Shown one piece after another: positions 52,301 through 61,583 of a DNA stretch of 64,000 bases (positions are counted from its first letter, which is position 1; every line of letters starts with the position of its first letter). The translations under genes were made by a program, and so were the position numbers. This DNA is from Chitinophagales bacterium (GTDB lineage: Bacteria > Bacteroidota > Bacteroidia > Chitinophagales > Saprospiraceae): contig JAAFIM010000001.1 of NCBI GenBank assembly GCA_013297745.1, positions 36,294 through 100,293 of the forward strand, given 5' to 3'. The notes under the pieces are model-generated. The model worked only from the letters and a program-made list of their open reading frames with translations. It did not search any database and was not told where the DNA came from.

Positions 52301-55300
52301 GCGAGCAACGCCAAAGGCAAATCTATCAAATTTTCTTGCAACCATATATTTTCTGGCTGAATACCATTGGCTGGGTCAGACATAGTCAATGGGATTTCGT
52401 ATTCGTAATAATTATTCTCAAAATCTGAACCCAAACGCACAAATATACTCACATCGCCTGGATTGTTTTGTGGATAACCCGCTACATCTTCAGCGTGTAT
52501 AAACATACGCATACGCTCATAAACGCGCATATCCATATTGATATTTTTATTGGCAGCACGCGCATCTCCATCTTGTAGATTGCAAACATTCAACAATAAA
52601 GATTGCTCATTTTGTTGCGCATTATTCAATGTACCAATAGCTTGTTCGCGTTGCACACCTGGAGGCAAAGCATAAGGGAAAGGATTTTTTTCAGAATTTT
52701 CTTCTATATTCACCGCATTGACATCAAAACTGGTTTCATTGGCATTTTCGGCAGGGATATAAACGCCTGCGTCCGTAAGTGGACGCAAATAACGCCGCCA
52801 TTGATTTCTAATCAAATCCAAACGAGCAAAACGCAAAACCGTTTCATCATTAAAACCTGTCATATACATACGTGCAAAACGAATAGAGCGAAACCCTTGC
52901 ATATTGCCAACCACATTGGTAAATTGGTCTATAGGGATTTTAAACTGGTAGAAATAAACAGAGTCCTGACCATTTACGCCTGTATAAGGCAAAGCTACTG
53001 CATCTGTCATAAACGCTGAATTGGCTACTTCTCCCCCTCCTATGCCTGTAGGGCGAATAGGAATTTTGTATTGATAAAAAGCCTCTTCTTCGTTTAGGGT
53101 ATTATCGCGGTTAATGTCCTCGTTATCGGGAACGTTGGTAGAAGTAGAAATTGTTTGATTGGTATTATCTGGTTCTTGTGAAGAGTTGCCTTCAGGATTG
53201 TTGAATTTGTCATATCGCCAAATTATCCCATTTCTACCTGCTGGAGTTGTGGTGGCTTCATCATACAAAGAATCGCGGAAATACACAAAATTATCGCCTG
53301 CTGGGTCTGCTGCTGCTGCTTGGTAGGTGGGGTTATTTGTACCCAATATAAGCGCAAGGCTATCCAAATAAGGTTTAAACTTAATCCTTTCGCCCGCATC
53401 ATCAAACCCATCCAAACCAATATCTTGCTTAGCGCGGATAGCTGGGTCGTTGTCAAAAGCGTTGGTTACAGCTTGACTGCGTGGTATGCGCGACCAAGCG
53501 GTGGTGTCAGTGCGTTGTCCAGAAGCTGAATCCGCCAAGCCATTTTCAAAAAACAGTCTTGAATCTTTGAGTATATCTTCAGAAATATCGCCTAATTCTA
53601 TATATAAATCTCCACCCAAACCACCTTTACCTTCTTTGAACGGACTCATTACCCAAATTTCCATCAATTCTATATTATTCGCCTCAAAATCATTGTTTTG
53701 CAAACTGCGCATAATACCACCCCAACGCTGGCTAGGATTATTAAATTTACCTGTGGTTGGGTCTATATTTTGGGTAGAAAAATTGTAAGGGCCTCTATCT
53801 TGAGGATAATAAGCGATATCAAAAGTACGCAAAAGATTGTTTTGTCCTGTCCCAATTCCCCTATTTTTGAATAAGTCGTTGATAAGAAATTGGGTAACAT
53901 AAATACTTTTCTTATCCGCATTACTTACATTTTCGGCGCGATTGAGCAAATCTGGGTCTAATTGATACCATTGTATTTTGGAGCGATTTTTATTATACTC
54001 TAAATCATTGGTTAAACCAGCTTCAGGGAATAAAGACGTACGCGGCGTGCTCGAGAGTACCCACTGCAAAGTCGGAATAGCCAAATTAAAATTGGCGCCG
54101 CTACCTTCAAAATCATCAATATAAACCGTACCGCCCGCATCTTTGTCTATACCCATATTGATAACTTTGGGCGAACCGGGCAATAAGTGCGCAAATTCAC
54201 CCGTAAAAGAAAAATTAGAGGGCGCTTTTGTGCTATACACAGGCAATTTATCCACCAAACGGGTAAGCCACGGCACTTGGCTGCCATATTGCAAATCAAA
54301 CCCATAAATGCTGTTGGACATTGGGTCGTCGCCATAATTTACTTTTTGGGTAAATGGACGTTCTAACAAATGCAAAAACGTAGCCCCTATATTAAACTTA
54401 TCATTGATATAATAATCCAAACGCGTACCAAATAAAGACTGACGATTGAAACCAAATTGAGAATTGTCTTCAAATGTGACCCGTATAGGCTGGCCTGAAT
54501 TAAGATAAGATTCATTTAAAATTTTAACCCGCCCTAAATTATAATCTATAGTGTAATCTGTGCCTTCTACTAATGTAGCTCCTCCAGCCGACACCACCAC
54601 TGAACCTTTGGGTATATTGAAGCCGCCCAAAGAAATCTCGGACGAAACACTAGATTTATAAGTGCCTTGTATCAAATAACGATTAAATTCAGGAAATTGT
54701 CCAGCTATAGTAATCGTGCTGTCATATAATTGATTGTACACATATTTGCGCGCCAACGGATGCACAGAAGCAGGATTGTTGGGGTCTGTCCTAAATTTTT
54801 TCTCCAAAGTAGAACCAAAAGGCTCCAACACAGGAAAAATCACTCTACCATTGGCTGGCAAAATCGTCAAACCGGGTACAAAGTCAAACTGACCGTCAGG
54901 AAATGGGTCAAGTGCCCGATTTAAATTATCCAAGTTAAGCATAGTCAGCAAAGGTTTGCCCTCTACTGGTCCTTCTGGTATAAATCTTTTTGTGCCGCCG
55001 CCTGGGTCTTGATACACCACATCGAAGCGAAAATCTTCAGGGTTAATTTGATAAGCGTTCAAAGAATAAACGTTTTTCATCATCAAATCCCAAATAGGCA
55101 AATCTACCCGCACGCGCACCCCTTTGAGCATTTTGAGATACATTACGTTGAGCGTATCCGCATCTATAGGCAAATCTTGAGCAAATTCACCCACTTGATA
55201 AGTTTTGCCATTGTAAGTATATTGATAAGCTACCCCAACCACATCTGTAGGTTTGACATTGACATTTAGAGAAATAAATCCTAATTGTGGATGAAAATTA

Positions 55301-56658
55301 TATTCCGAAGGGGCAAGTTTACGAGCGCGAATTTTGGAAAAATCTTCTGCGTCATTCATCCCAAAACTACTTTGCAAAGTATTGACTACAGTGGGCAAAC
55401 CCCGCGCTTGGCTATTGAGCAATAAATCTGCATATAAGCGGTTGGCATCGTTGTCTGGCAAACGTTTTCCAAATAAATCAGCCCCAAATTCAGTAGCACT
55501 GGTCAATAAACTAGGGTCAGACATTTTAGTGGCGTCCGTTTCGCCCAAATCGGCAAAAGTCACCACATCGCGTACCCCTTCAGTTACATTTCTATCATTC
55601 GTTACCCAAATTTCTAATTTCGTAACATTAAACAAACTGTTAATTTGAGGTATATTGGTCAGCGCAGGCTCAAAAGCATCTCTGTTGTAATGTGAAAGAA
55701 AAAAGTGGCGATTTTCGTCGTATGAATTAGCTTGTACTTTAAACGCTTGCTGTTGTGCGCCGCCTTGTATTTGTATTTCTTTGCGTTGGGTTTGGCTTTG
55801 AGAGGCTACTGCTGATATTTTTAGTCTACCAAACTGCCAATCAGTACGCAAACCGAATAAATTTTGTCGCCCTTGTATCAAAGATGAACGCAAGGGAAAA
55901 CTCACATTGCCTATTTCTATTTTCTTTAAAATATCATCTTCCGAACACTCTGTATCAGAAAGATATTGCACCTTGACTTGTCTGTCGAAATCAAATGTAG
56001 CTTGGGTATTATAGTTAAAAGTCAATTTCAACTTTTTGCCTATAGTGCCTATCACATTCATTTGGATATTCATATTAAAATCAAACCCCCCTTGTCTTTG
56101 CTGTCTCTCTGTAAGTATGGGATTGGCTATTTTTTGATAATCCCCCCCAAACGTCAAATCTATATTCCCTTGTGGGCGCACATCTATCTCACTTCCACAA
56201 AATAGCCTATCTGCCAATCCCCTGCTAATCCGCTCCTTATACGGTATAATGGGGTCAGCACCTGCTTTTTTGCGGTTGAGTTCAGACAATTGTTTAAAAT
56301 AATTTTTGTCCTCTTGCTTATTTTGTGCTTGATAGTATTCATCAAAAGTCAAATAAGTATCTGGTTTGTAACGCACACTATCTATAGTTTCAGATAAAAT
56401 ATAATTGCCTGTTTTAGGGTCAAAATTTATCCTTTGCTCTATAATTTTGGGGTCTTTGAGGTCAAAAAAATTACGCCGACTTCCTCCATTTATAAAATCC
56501 TCTTCGCGCTCCCGTATAGGCGGCAGCGTATCCAATTCAGTAAAAAAAGTGGTGTAAGGGTCTTTAAAATTGCGGCTACCATTGGCAAATGTAGAATTTT
56601 GCGCAGCAAAAAAAGCAAGCAGTAGGCAGCATTGAAACAGAAAGATATTCAAACGCAT
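49354..56658 (-). CDS. sprA: SprA, outer-membrane translocon protein of the type IX secretion system
   Basis: A 2434-residue protein, the expected size for SprA. It has a signal peptide (about 1-25), an N-terminal region with 'GSEIDVRPQGNIDLTFGGDYQKIANPILTERQQRQGGFDFNMNIQMNVIGTIGKKLKL', long β-strand-rich repeats, 'IDKDAGGTVYIDDFEGSGANFNLAIP' in the middle, and an aromatic-ended last strand ('GGVTLRFSLAQ'). SprA forms the huge 36-strand barrel through which T9SS cargo crosses the outer membrane and is needed for gliding in flavobacteria. A Lys/Asp/Pro-rich insert near residues 1900-1950 is low complexity. It lies downstream of rtcB and ruvA on the same strand. Confidence 0.97.
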   Translation of the reverse strand: MRLNIFLFQCCLLLAFFAAQNSTFANGSRNFKDPYTTFFTELDTLPPIREREEDFINGGSRRNFFDLKDPKIIEQRINFDPKTGNYILSETIDSVRYKPDTYLTFDEYYQAQNKQEDKNYFKQLSELNRKKAGADPIIPYKERISRGLADRLFCGSEIDVRPQGNIDLTFGGDYQKIANPILTERQQRQGGFDFNMNIQMNVIGTIGKKLKLTFNYNTQATFDFDRQVKVQYLSDTECSEDDILKKIEIGNVSFPLRSSLIQGRQNLFGLRTDWQFGRLKISAVASQSQTQRKEIQIQGGAQQQAFKVQANSYDENRHFFLSHYNRDAFEPALTNIPQINSLFNVTKLEIWVTNDRNVTEGVRDVVTFADLGETDATKMSDPSLLTSATEFGADLFGKRLPDNDANRLYADLLLNSQARGLPTVVNTLQSSFGMNDAEDFSKIRARKLAPSEYNFHPQLGFISLNVNVKPTDVVGVAYQYTYNGKTYQVGEFAQDLPIDADTLNVMYLKMLKGVRVRVDLPIWDLMMKNVYSLNAYQINPEDFRFDVVYQDPGGGTKRFIPEGPVEGKPLLTMLNLDNLNRALDPFPDGQFDFVPGLTILPANGRVIFPVLEPFGSTLEKKFRTDPNNPASVHPLARKYVYNQLYDSTITIAGQFPEFNRYLIQGTYKSSVSSEISLGGFNIPKGSVVVSAGGATLVEGTDYTIDYNLGRVKILNESYLNSGQPIRVTFEDNSQFGFNRQSLFGTRLDYYINDKFNIGATFLHLLERPFTQKVNYGDDPMSNSIYGFDLQYGSQVPWLTRLVDKLPVYSTKAPSNFSFTGEFAHLLPGSPKVINMGIDKDAGGTVYIDDFEGSGANFNLAIPTLQWVLSSTPRTSLFPEAGLTNDLEYNKNRSKIQWYQLDPDLLNRAENVSNADKKSIYVTQFLINDLFKNRGIGTGQNNLLRTFDIAYYPQDRGPYNFSTQNIDPTTGKFNNPSQRWGGIMRSLQNNDFEANNIELMEIWVMSPFKEGKGGLGGDLYIELGDISEDILKDSRLFFENGLADSASGQRTDTTAWSRIPRSQAVTNAFDNDPAIRAKQDIGLDGFDDAGERIKFKPYLDSLALILGTNNPTYQAAAADPAGDNFVYFRDSLYDEATTTPAGRNGIIWRYDKFNNPEGNSSQEPDNTNQTISTSTNVPDNEDINRDNTLNEEEAFYQYKIPIRPTGIGGGEVANSAFMTDAVALPYTGVNGQDSVYFYQFKIPIDQFTNVVGNMQGFRSIRFARMYMTGFNDETVLRFARLDLIRNQWRRYLRPLTDAGVYIPAENANETSFDVNAVNIEENSEKNPFPYALPPGVQREQAIGTLNNAQQNEQSLLLNVCNLQDGDARAANKNINMDMRVYERMRMFIHAEDVAGYPQNNPGDVSIFVRLGSDFENNYYEYEIPLTMSDPANGIQPENIWLQENLIDLPLALLAQVKLQRQTIGHPLSVIYSIQDPNKPANLVKVIGNPELGLVKGMMIGIRNRKDDGIARCVEVWANELRLTGFDERGGMAGIGRADLQIADLGNVTMSGSFRTIGFGSIEQRVNQRSRELALQYDVTGSIALDKFLPKKWKVRLPFFAQYSKDMRTPEYDPYQLDIRLKDLLNATLDGQVRDSLRDQAQTVRTISSFNFTNVKKERTSKVALPFDISNFNLTYAQTRNVLQTPLIQSEDRTEKRLVLEYAYAIPMKPIFPFKKLLGKPNKWLAIIQDFNIKPLPNTIGMRSEMLRRFGETKYRFADDATNTWYDKKFSWDRSYNLQWDLTQSIKINFTATNNGIIDEPYGRWDTEEKRDTILDNIRNLGRNKAYQHNAVASYTLPFKKIPILDWIDVRAQYQTNFNWAVASLNTDSLGNIIGNSQNRQINADFSFDKLYAKSKFLKKISTPAPQNKQPAKGDKDMKNPPNGKDKGKVDDKIKPDDGGQAKDAKKDEPSASMRALIRPLLLIQRARITYTEDFTSIIPGVRVNHKYMGQAADFSRPGMDFAFGMQPTTQWLDKAASNGWITDNIFQNQQVQQTRKMDYSVKVNVIPFTDFNVEVDINKTVTESYSENFKMDTLGPNGKFSHLNPMRIGTTTMSYMPIKTWRDSEGSYGKNSSANFENFSDTRAIISSRLGNGIHDDTAANRGYTNGFGRYQQDVLLNAFIMSYTGQDANVSRIVKDVRSLLPSPNWRLTYNGLQKLKAFKKIFSSFSLTHAYKSTMTINRFATDLDFQNNPEQKDQNSQNFYSTFEVPDVLISEQFNPLLGLDMRFVNDLSARVNYKSSRNLAMSFNDYTLAATTTEELTLGFGYRIKNVKAKDLFKSKAQKEKEAKGEGKKKKPENDNYFDFGKTIPKHEWNIQFDFSYRNDATVNHILDQRNSIATRGMKTLRIAPSIDYVLNNRITIRAFFDYSRTTPRVSNAFPVTNAKGGVTLRFSLAQ

Positions 56659-56949
56659 AAGAAAAAGGGAAAAAAGTTTGGATAAAATAAAAAAAAAACG
56701 CTTTTATTTCCACTGGTACATTTTTTTAAGCAAAAAAATGCCCGTATTTAGATTTTTAGGTCTAAATAGAAGCAGATTACCAAATATGTAACGATGGGAA
56801 TAAGCGTTTTGTAATTTTTTATCCGATAAAATGATATTTTTTATTGATTATTTTTTTTAAAATCTCCGCCTACTTATGTTTATTTTTTTTGTTGAAAACG
56901 GATACTTTTATTAAAGGTTGGGTGCTTGTTAAAAAAAATTAACAAACTA
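56659..56949. other. Intergenic region upstream of sprA, no gene seen
   Basis: A 291-bp AT-rich gap with no ORF of note and no convincing TAnnTTTG box on the minus strand. The sprA promoter is probably here but cannot be placed. Confidence 0.4.
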
Positions 56950-57873
56950 TTACATTTGTCCTAAATAAGCAAATACGCTGTAGCGTTTATCCACCACCAG
57001 CAGCCCATCTATAAGCGCGAGGCAATCATCTAAATTTCTGTAGCAAAAAGGCGCATCCGTTTTAATGTTGTCGTTGGCTATCATTTCGGGTATATAAACT
57101 TGTTGGCGCAAAGCATCGTAATCAAAATATGGCGATAATTCTTTGGCTTCTGAACGCGACATTTTGCGCCCTGTGCCGTGGCAAAGCGAATTAAGTACAT
57201 TTTCTACCGCAGAAGTAGCCGTAACCAAAACCACATCGCCGTTGAGATTGGACGGCACAACGGTTTGTTCGTTGGGTTTGACCTGCACAGCACCTTTTCT
57301 GATGATAACACCAGCGTCTGTAATCTCAAAATGGTTGTGATTTTTATCCAAAATAAGCTCCAACCGCCCAAAGTATTTTTGCAAAATATCATAAATCGCA
57401 AATCTGTTGTCTTGCGCCCATTGGCAAACATCGTAAAACTTAGTATCAAATTTTTTGGGCGAGTCTATCAAATCATCCACCAACTTGGATTCATTGCGCG
57501 AACCTGTATGGATTAAAAACGATACTTTGTCGTCTGTATAAGATTCCAACGCGTCCAAAAAGTGATTTCCAGAGCCTAAATCGCCCAAACCGCCTTTATT
57601 GGCTTGTATGTCGTAGTAAATTTTGTCCCAATCTTCTCTTTTGAACAAATCTTTGCTGATATTGGCTTCACAAAGCAACATACCGCAGCCGCAATCGGAA
57701 ACGGCAAATTTGCGCCAATTTTCTTGCTGGGTAAGCACAACCGTACCCGTAGGCAAAGGCGACTTGCCAGGGCAAGCGTCGGGAAAAAATATCACTTTTT
57801 CAGCCTGCAAATCGTGAGGCAACCAACTGTAGATTTTGTTGAGTGGTTCTGCCGAGTAATTTAAAATTTCCAT
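56950..57873 (-). CDS. RtcB-type RNA ligase, short form
   Basis: A 307-residue RtcB family protein. Catalytic and metal residues are present: D60 and C63 in 'SDCGCGM', H104 in 'GSGNH', H122 in 'IHTGSRN', H181 in 'NHNHFE', 'RKGA' (192-195) and the guanylylated His232 in 'CHGTGRKMSR'. It would join 3'-phosphate or 2',3'-cyclic phosphate RNA ends to 5'-OH ends using GTP and Mn. It is shorter than the usual 400-480 residues, with reduced insertions, like other compact bacterial homologues. It lies between ruvA and sprA with a 74-bp gap to ruvA. Confidence 0.9.
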   Translation of the reverse strand: MEILNYSAEPLNKIYSWLPHDLQAEKVIFFPDACPGKSPLPTGTVVLTQQENWRKFAVSDCGCGMLLCEANISKDLFKREDWDKIYYDIQANKGGLGDLGSGNHFLDALESYTDDKVSFLIHTGSRNESKLVDDLIDSPKKFDTKFYDVCQWAQDNRFAIYDILQKYFGRLELILDKNHNHFEITDAGVIIRKGAVQVKPNEQTVVPSNLNGDVVLVTATSAVENVLNSLCHGTGRKMSRSEAKELSPYFDYDALRQQVYIPEMIANDNIKTDAPFCYRNLDDCLALIDGLLVVDKRYSVFAYLGQM

Positions 57874-57947
57874 AATTTATTGAGTTTAAAATTAAAGAAA
57901 CATTAGGCTTTTTACCACTAAAATAGTTCAAAAATGATATAATTAAA

Positions 57948-58547
57948 TTAAGTCAGCGCACCCAAAGCCATTTTTATCAAATCGCCAGAATCGCGCACTT
58001 GTGGGCTATCTTTGAGCAGTGTATTCAAGGTTTTTTGTACTTGTATTTTATTAAAACCCAAAGCCACCAAAGCCGATAAAGCTTCTTCTCGCACGGGATT
58101 ATCAGCCACCAAAGAAGCCGCAATTTGTTCGCTTTCTGCGCCCGAATCTTTCAGCAGTTTGTCTTTGAGTTCCAAAATTATCCTTTTGGCGTTTTTGGGT
58201 CCTATACCTTTGGCATTGCGCAAAATAGTTTCTTTTTCGGCTATAATTGCAGCGCGAATTTCGGCTGGATTAAGCGCAGACAACAATATGCGGGCTGTGT
58301 TAGGTCCCACTCCAGACACGGAAATGAGGTGTTCAAACATATTTTTTTCGTCTCCTTCAGCAAAACCGTATAAAGTGTGCGCATCTTCGCGGATAATTTG
58401 CACGGTAAGCAATTGGGCTTCGTCTGCGGATTGGATTTTATTATAAGTGTTCAAACTTATTTCTATCTCATAACCCAAACCGTGCGTTTCTATGATAAGT
58501 TTGGTGCGGCTTTTATAGGCAATTTTTCCTTTTATGTAGGCTATCAT
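57948..58547 (-). CDS. ruvA: Holliday junction DNA helicase subunit RuvA
   Basis: A 199-residue protein. The N-terminal OB domain is 'MIAYIKGKIAYKSRTKLIIETHGLGYEIEIS'. The two HhH motifs are 'LISVSGVGPNTARILLSAL' and 'NAKGIGPKNAKRIILELKDKL', and the C-terminal domain III is 'EEALSALVALGFNKIQVQKTLNTLL'. It binds four-way junctions as a tetramer and recruits RuvB. The full length is present. It lies 30 bp downstream of the amidase gene and upstream of rtcB and sprA, possibly in one operon. Confidence 0.96.
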   Translation of the reverse strand: MIAYIKGKIAYKSRTKLIIETHGLGYEIEISLNTYNKIQSADEAQLLTVQIIREDAHTLYGFAEGDEKNMFEHLISVSGVGPNTARILLSALNPAEIRAAIIAEKETILRNAKGIGPKNAKRIILELKDKLLKDSGAESEQIAASLVADNPVREEALSALVALGFNKIQVQKTLNTLLKDSPQVRDSGDLIKMALGALT

Positions 58548-58577
58548 TGTGTTTTTATTTTTATGTTGGGCAGCGTA

Positions 58578-59750
58578 TCAATAATTTTCCAACAAACCCT
58601 CCAGCAACCATTCGGCTATCAACTGGCGATTTTGTGGAATAACTATCCGTTGGCGGTCGGCTGCATTTTGGATATTCGCCACTTCTATAAAAGTAGCCAT
58701 TGGGCGGGTTTCGCGCAACATATGCAAATCGCGCGCTATGACAGAACCTTTATACTCGCCCGATTTACGATATTTTTTGTATTTTTGTTTGAAAACTTGC
58801 TGCAAAGTGTTGGCTAGTTGAAAATCTGCCGTTTGGTGGGGTTCATAATAAAAAAATAAATCCGTGCGTTGGCTTTGGTTGCGCGAATCTACGTGTATTT
58901 CTATTAAACATTGATATTCAGTGCCTTGTGCTTTGTGTTTTTCGTACAATTCGTTAATCACATCGCTGCGCTGGGTTAATCTTTCCTTTTGGTCTAAGGG
59001 AATTTCTTGATTTTCCCAAACCGTTTCGTCCGCATCGCAGGGCAAAAACTCGCTTTCTCTAATCCCGTCTTGGTCGCGGTTGATGAGATAAACCAATGCG
59101 CCTTGTTCCAACAACAATTTGGCTAATCTCAAGCTGATGTCGTAAGCGTATTCGTCCTCGCAAATGTTTTTGTTCTGAAAAGTAGCCATCGCGCCCGCAT
59201 CTGGGCCTCCGTGTCCCGACACGATATAATAAACGGCTTGTTCCAATTTTTGGCTTTTGAGCGCGACCGTTGAATTTTTTTCCCCAAAGATGGCAAAATT
59301 GCGGTTTTTGGGTGTAAGCGTTGGCGGCAATTTATCACAATGTAGAAAATGATAAGGCAACCAAAGCTCTTTATTGGTCTTGAAATCGGCTTTTTTTATC
59401 CCTTTTTGTAACTGTTTGTTATTATAACGTTCTATTCGTTGGGCTGTTTCCAACTCATTGATATTTAAGGTTGTACGAATAGATTTGGCATCGTATTTTT
59501 TTATTTCTATAGGCAATTTATAATTTTTTCCCACTAATAAAGCCGCATTTTTGGACAGTTTATTGAGTTTATAAAATTGGTCTAAATTGCAATCGTAGCG
59601 GTCTAAATCATAGCGTTTTAATAATAAAATTGCACCTTCTCCCGCTTTGGGAGCAGCTTCTAAGTAGGTTTGGCTGTAGCTTTTTGCTATATTTAATATC
59701 AATAATAGTATTAGAACGATTATTTTTGGTTGTTTTATCTCAAAAATCAT
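58578..59750 (-). CDS. N-acetylmuramoyl-L-alanine amidase (Amidase_3)
   Basis: A 390-residue exported protein with a signal peptide (about 1-25). A LysM-like segment follows (about 40-85, 'LKRYDLDRYDCNLDQFYKLNKLS'). The zinc amidase domain (about 170-390) has ligands H180 in 'SGHGGPDAGA', E198 or E200 in 'CEDEYAYD' and H286 in 'IEIHVDS', plus catalytic E356 in 'FIEVANIQN'. It cleaves peptidoglycan between muramic acid and the stem peptide in the periplasm. It has its own -7 box at 59792-59799. Confidence 0.9.
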   Translation of the reverse strand: MIFEIKQPKIIVLILLLILNIAKSYSQTYLEAAPKAGEGAILLLKRYDLDRYDCNLDQFYKLNKLSKNAALLVGKNYKLPIEIKKYDAKSIRTTLNINELETAQRIERYNNKQLQKGIKKADFKTNKELWLPYHFLHCDKLPPTLTPKNRNFAIFGEKNSTVALKSQKLEQAVYYIVSGHGGPDAGAMATFQNKNICEDEYAYDISLRLAKLLLEQGALVYLINRDQDGIRESEFLPCDADETVWENQEIPLDQKERLTQRSDVINELYEKHKAQGTEYQCLIEIHVDSRNQSQRTDLFFYYEPHQTADFQLANTLQQVFKQKYKKYRKSGEYKGSVIARDLHMLRETRPMATFIEVANIQNAADRQRIVIPQNRQLIAEWLLEGLLENY

Positions 59751-59751
59751 C

Positions 59752-59799
59752 TAACTTTGTGCGATTTTTTGCTTATTTGGGATTGGAAGGGCAAAATTA
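59752..59799. promoter_or_regulatory. Divergent promoter pair (amidase and DUF368 genes)
   Basis: The plus-strand TAACTTTG (59752-59759) and minus-strand TAATTTTG (59792-59799) are both exact TAnnTTTG boxes. They are about 105 and 42 bp from the starts at 59864 and 59750, and the two transcripts would overlap for about 30 bp. Confidence 0.6.
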
Positions 59800-59863
59800 G
59801 CCTTTTTATCCAATGCAAGCGCATTTTTTTACCAAAATACAGATATTTTTAATCAAAATTCTA

Positions 59864-60829
59864 ATGAAAACATATTTTTTTACCTACCTCAAGGGTATAG
59901 CTATGGGCGCGGCTGATGTAGTGCCTGGTGTGTCGGGCGGAACGATTGCGTTTATTAGCGGCATTTACGAGCGACTGATAAAAGCGATAAAATCCATTAA
60001 TTTTTCTGCCCTGAATACTTTATTCAAACAAGGGATTGGAGCGGCTTGGCAGCAAATAGACGGTACATTTTTGTTATCGTTATTTTTGGGTATATTGACG
60101 AGTGTATTGAGTTTAGCCAAAGGGATAAGTTGGGCTTTGGATGCTTATCCACAAATGTTGTGGTCATTTTTCTTCGGTTTGGTGTTGGCCTCTACAGTTT
60201 TTGTAGCTCAAGATATTAGCCGCGAAGCCAAAAAACAAAATATCAACGCTTGGACATTTGGCACAATTACCGCTTTTTTGATAGGTGCGGCTATAGCTTA
60301 TGGCATTACGCTGTTGTCGCCTGCTGCTGCGCCCCTCACAGGTGGCGGATTAGACTATTTAATCTTTTTTGGTGCGGGTGCGATTGCAATTTGCGCAATG
60401 ATATTGCCCGGTATATCGGGAAGTTTTATATTACTATTAATGGGAATGTACCCTGTGGTGTTGGAAGCTGCTACAAAATTCAAAGTTGATGTGTTGGCTG
60501 TGTTTATGTTGGGCTGTTTAATCGGATTATTGTTATTTTCGCACGTCTTATCTTGGTTATTTACCCATTTTAGAGCTGTAGCGATGGCTGTATTAACGGG
60601 TTTTATGTTGGGGTCTCTCAATAAAGTGTGGCCTTGGCAGAATGTGTTGCAAACGCGTATGAATAGTAAGGGGGAAGAAGTGCCTTTTTTGTATAAAAAC
60701 GTAATGCCTAGTGATTATGCTGCTGAACCCTACATACTATATTGTATTATATTGGTTGTATTTGGCTTTTTGGTGGTGTTTGGTATAGAAAAACTAAGCC
60801 GCGCAGCCAAAAATGAAGAGGTTTTATAA
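59864..60829 (+). CDS. DUF368 family membrane protein (undecaprenyl-phosphate translocase type)
   Basis: A 321-residue polytopic protein starting MKTYFFTYLKGIAMGAADVVPGVSGGTIAFISGIY, the DUF368 signature; the frame is open upstream to 59813. The second half repeats 'GAIAICAMILPGISGSFILLLMGMYPVVLEA'. About eight membrane helices are predicted. DUF368 proteins (PopT) have been shown to recycle undecaprenyl phosphate, the lipid carrier for peptidoglycan and surface glycans. This fits the adjacent amidase and the glycosylation genes elsewhere in the window. Its stop codon overlaps the aroE start as TAATG. Confidence 0.9.
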   Translation: MKTYFFTYLKGIAMGAADVVPGVSGGTIAFISGIYERLIKAIKSINFSALNTLFKQGIGAAWQQIDGTFLLSLFLGILTSVLSLAKGISWALDAYPQMLWSFFFGLVLASTVFVAQDISREAKKQNINAWTFGTITAFLIGAAIAYGITLLSPAAAPLTGGGLDYLIFFGAGAIAICAMILPGISGSFILLLMGMYPVVLEAATKFKVDVLAVFMLGCLIGLLLFSHVLSWLFTHFRAVAMAVLTGFMLGSLNKVWPWQNVLQTRMNSKGEEVPFLYKNVMPSDYAAEPYILYCIILVVFGFLVVFGIEKLSRAAKNEEVL

Positions 60830-61566
60830 TGAAAATTTACGGTTTGTTGGGCAAAAACATAGGGCATAGCTTTTCTCCCGCTTATTTTCAACAAAAATGG
60901 CAAACTATTGGACGGAATGACTGTGTGTATAACCTTTATCCCGTGGCTGATGAAAGTCAAATACCTACATTTCTAAAGCGAAAAATAGATGGGTTTAACG
61001 TTACCATTCCGTATAAAAAGGCTATAATTCCCTATTTGGACGAACTTTCGGCAGCAGCGCGCGCTGTGGGTGCTGTCAATACTGTAGCAGTAGTCAATAA
61101 TCGCAAAATTGGTTACAATACCGACGTTTTGGGATTTGAAAAATCGCTCTTAAATTGTGGTTTTTTGCCCGCAAAGGGCTTAATTCTCGGCACGGGTGGG
61201 GCGGCTGCGGCTGTAGCTTATGTGTTGGATAAATTGGGTATAAATTTTCGCTATGTATCGCGCCAAAAAGCAGATTTTTGTTTGAATTATGGGGATATAA
61301 ACGCTGATATTTTGGCAGAATATCCGTTAATTATCAATACAAGCCCTTTGGGTATGTGGCCGAATGTGGAAACTGCGCCCGACTTACCCTATCATCTGTT
61401 GAATAGTGCGCATTTATTATTTGATTTGGTGTATAATCCCGTTGATACGCTGTTTCTTCAGAAAGGCAAAGCCCAAAATTGCCGCACAAAGGGCGGGTTA
61501 GAGATGTTGCACGAACAAGCTGAAGCGGCTTGGGCGATATGGCAGGGCGAACTCGCAAATTATTAA
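60829..61566 (+). CDS. aroE: Shikimate dehydrogenase
   Basis: A 245-residue enzyme reducing 3-dehydroshikimate with NADPH in the chorismate pathway. Motifs: 'GHSFSPAYF' (shikimate site), 'GFNVTIPYKKA' with the catalytic Lys, 'NTVAVVNNRKIGYNTD', the dinucleotide loop 'LGTGGAAAAVAYVL', 'NTSPLGMWPN' and 'TKGGLEMLHEQAEAAWAIW'. It is slightly shorter than the usual 270 residues, with a compact C-terminus. It is translationally coupled to the DUF368 gene. Confidence 0.95.
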   Translation: MKIYGLLGKNIGHSFSPAYFQQKWQTIGRNDCVYNLYPVADESQIPTFLKRKIDGFNVTIPYKKAIIPYLDELSAAARAVGAVNTVAVVNNRKIGYNTDVLGFEKSLLNCGFLPAKGLILGTGGAAAAVAYVLDKLGINFRYVSRQKADFCLNYGDINADILAEYPLIINTSPLGMWPNVETAPDLPYHLLNSAHLLFDLVYNPVDTLFLQKGKAQNCRTKGGLEMLHEQAEAAWAIWQGELANY

Positions 61567-61583
61567 CGCTAACATTTTAATTA

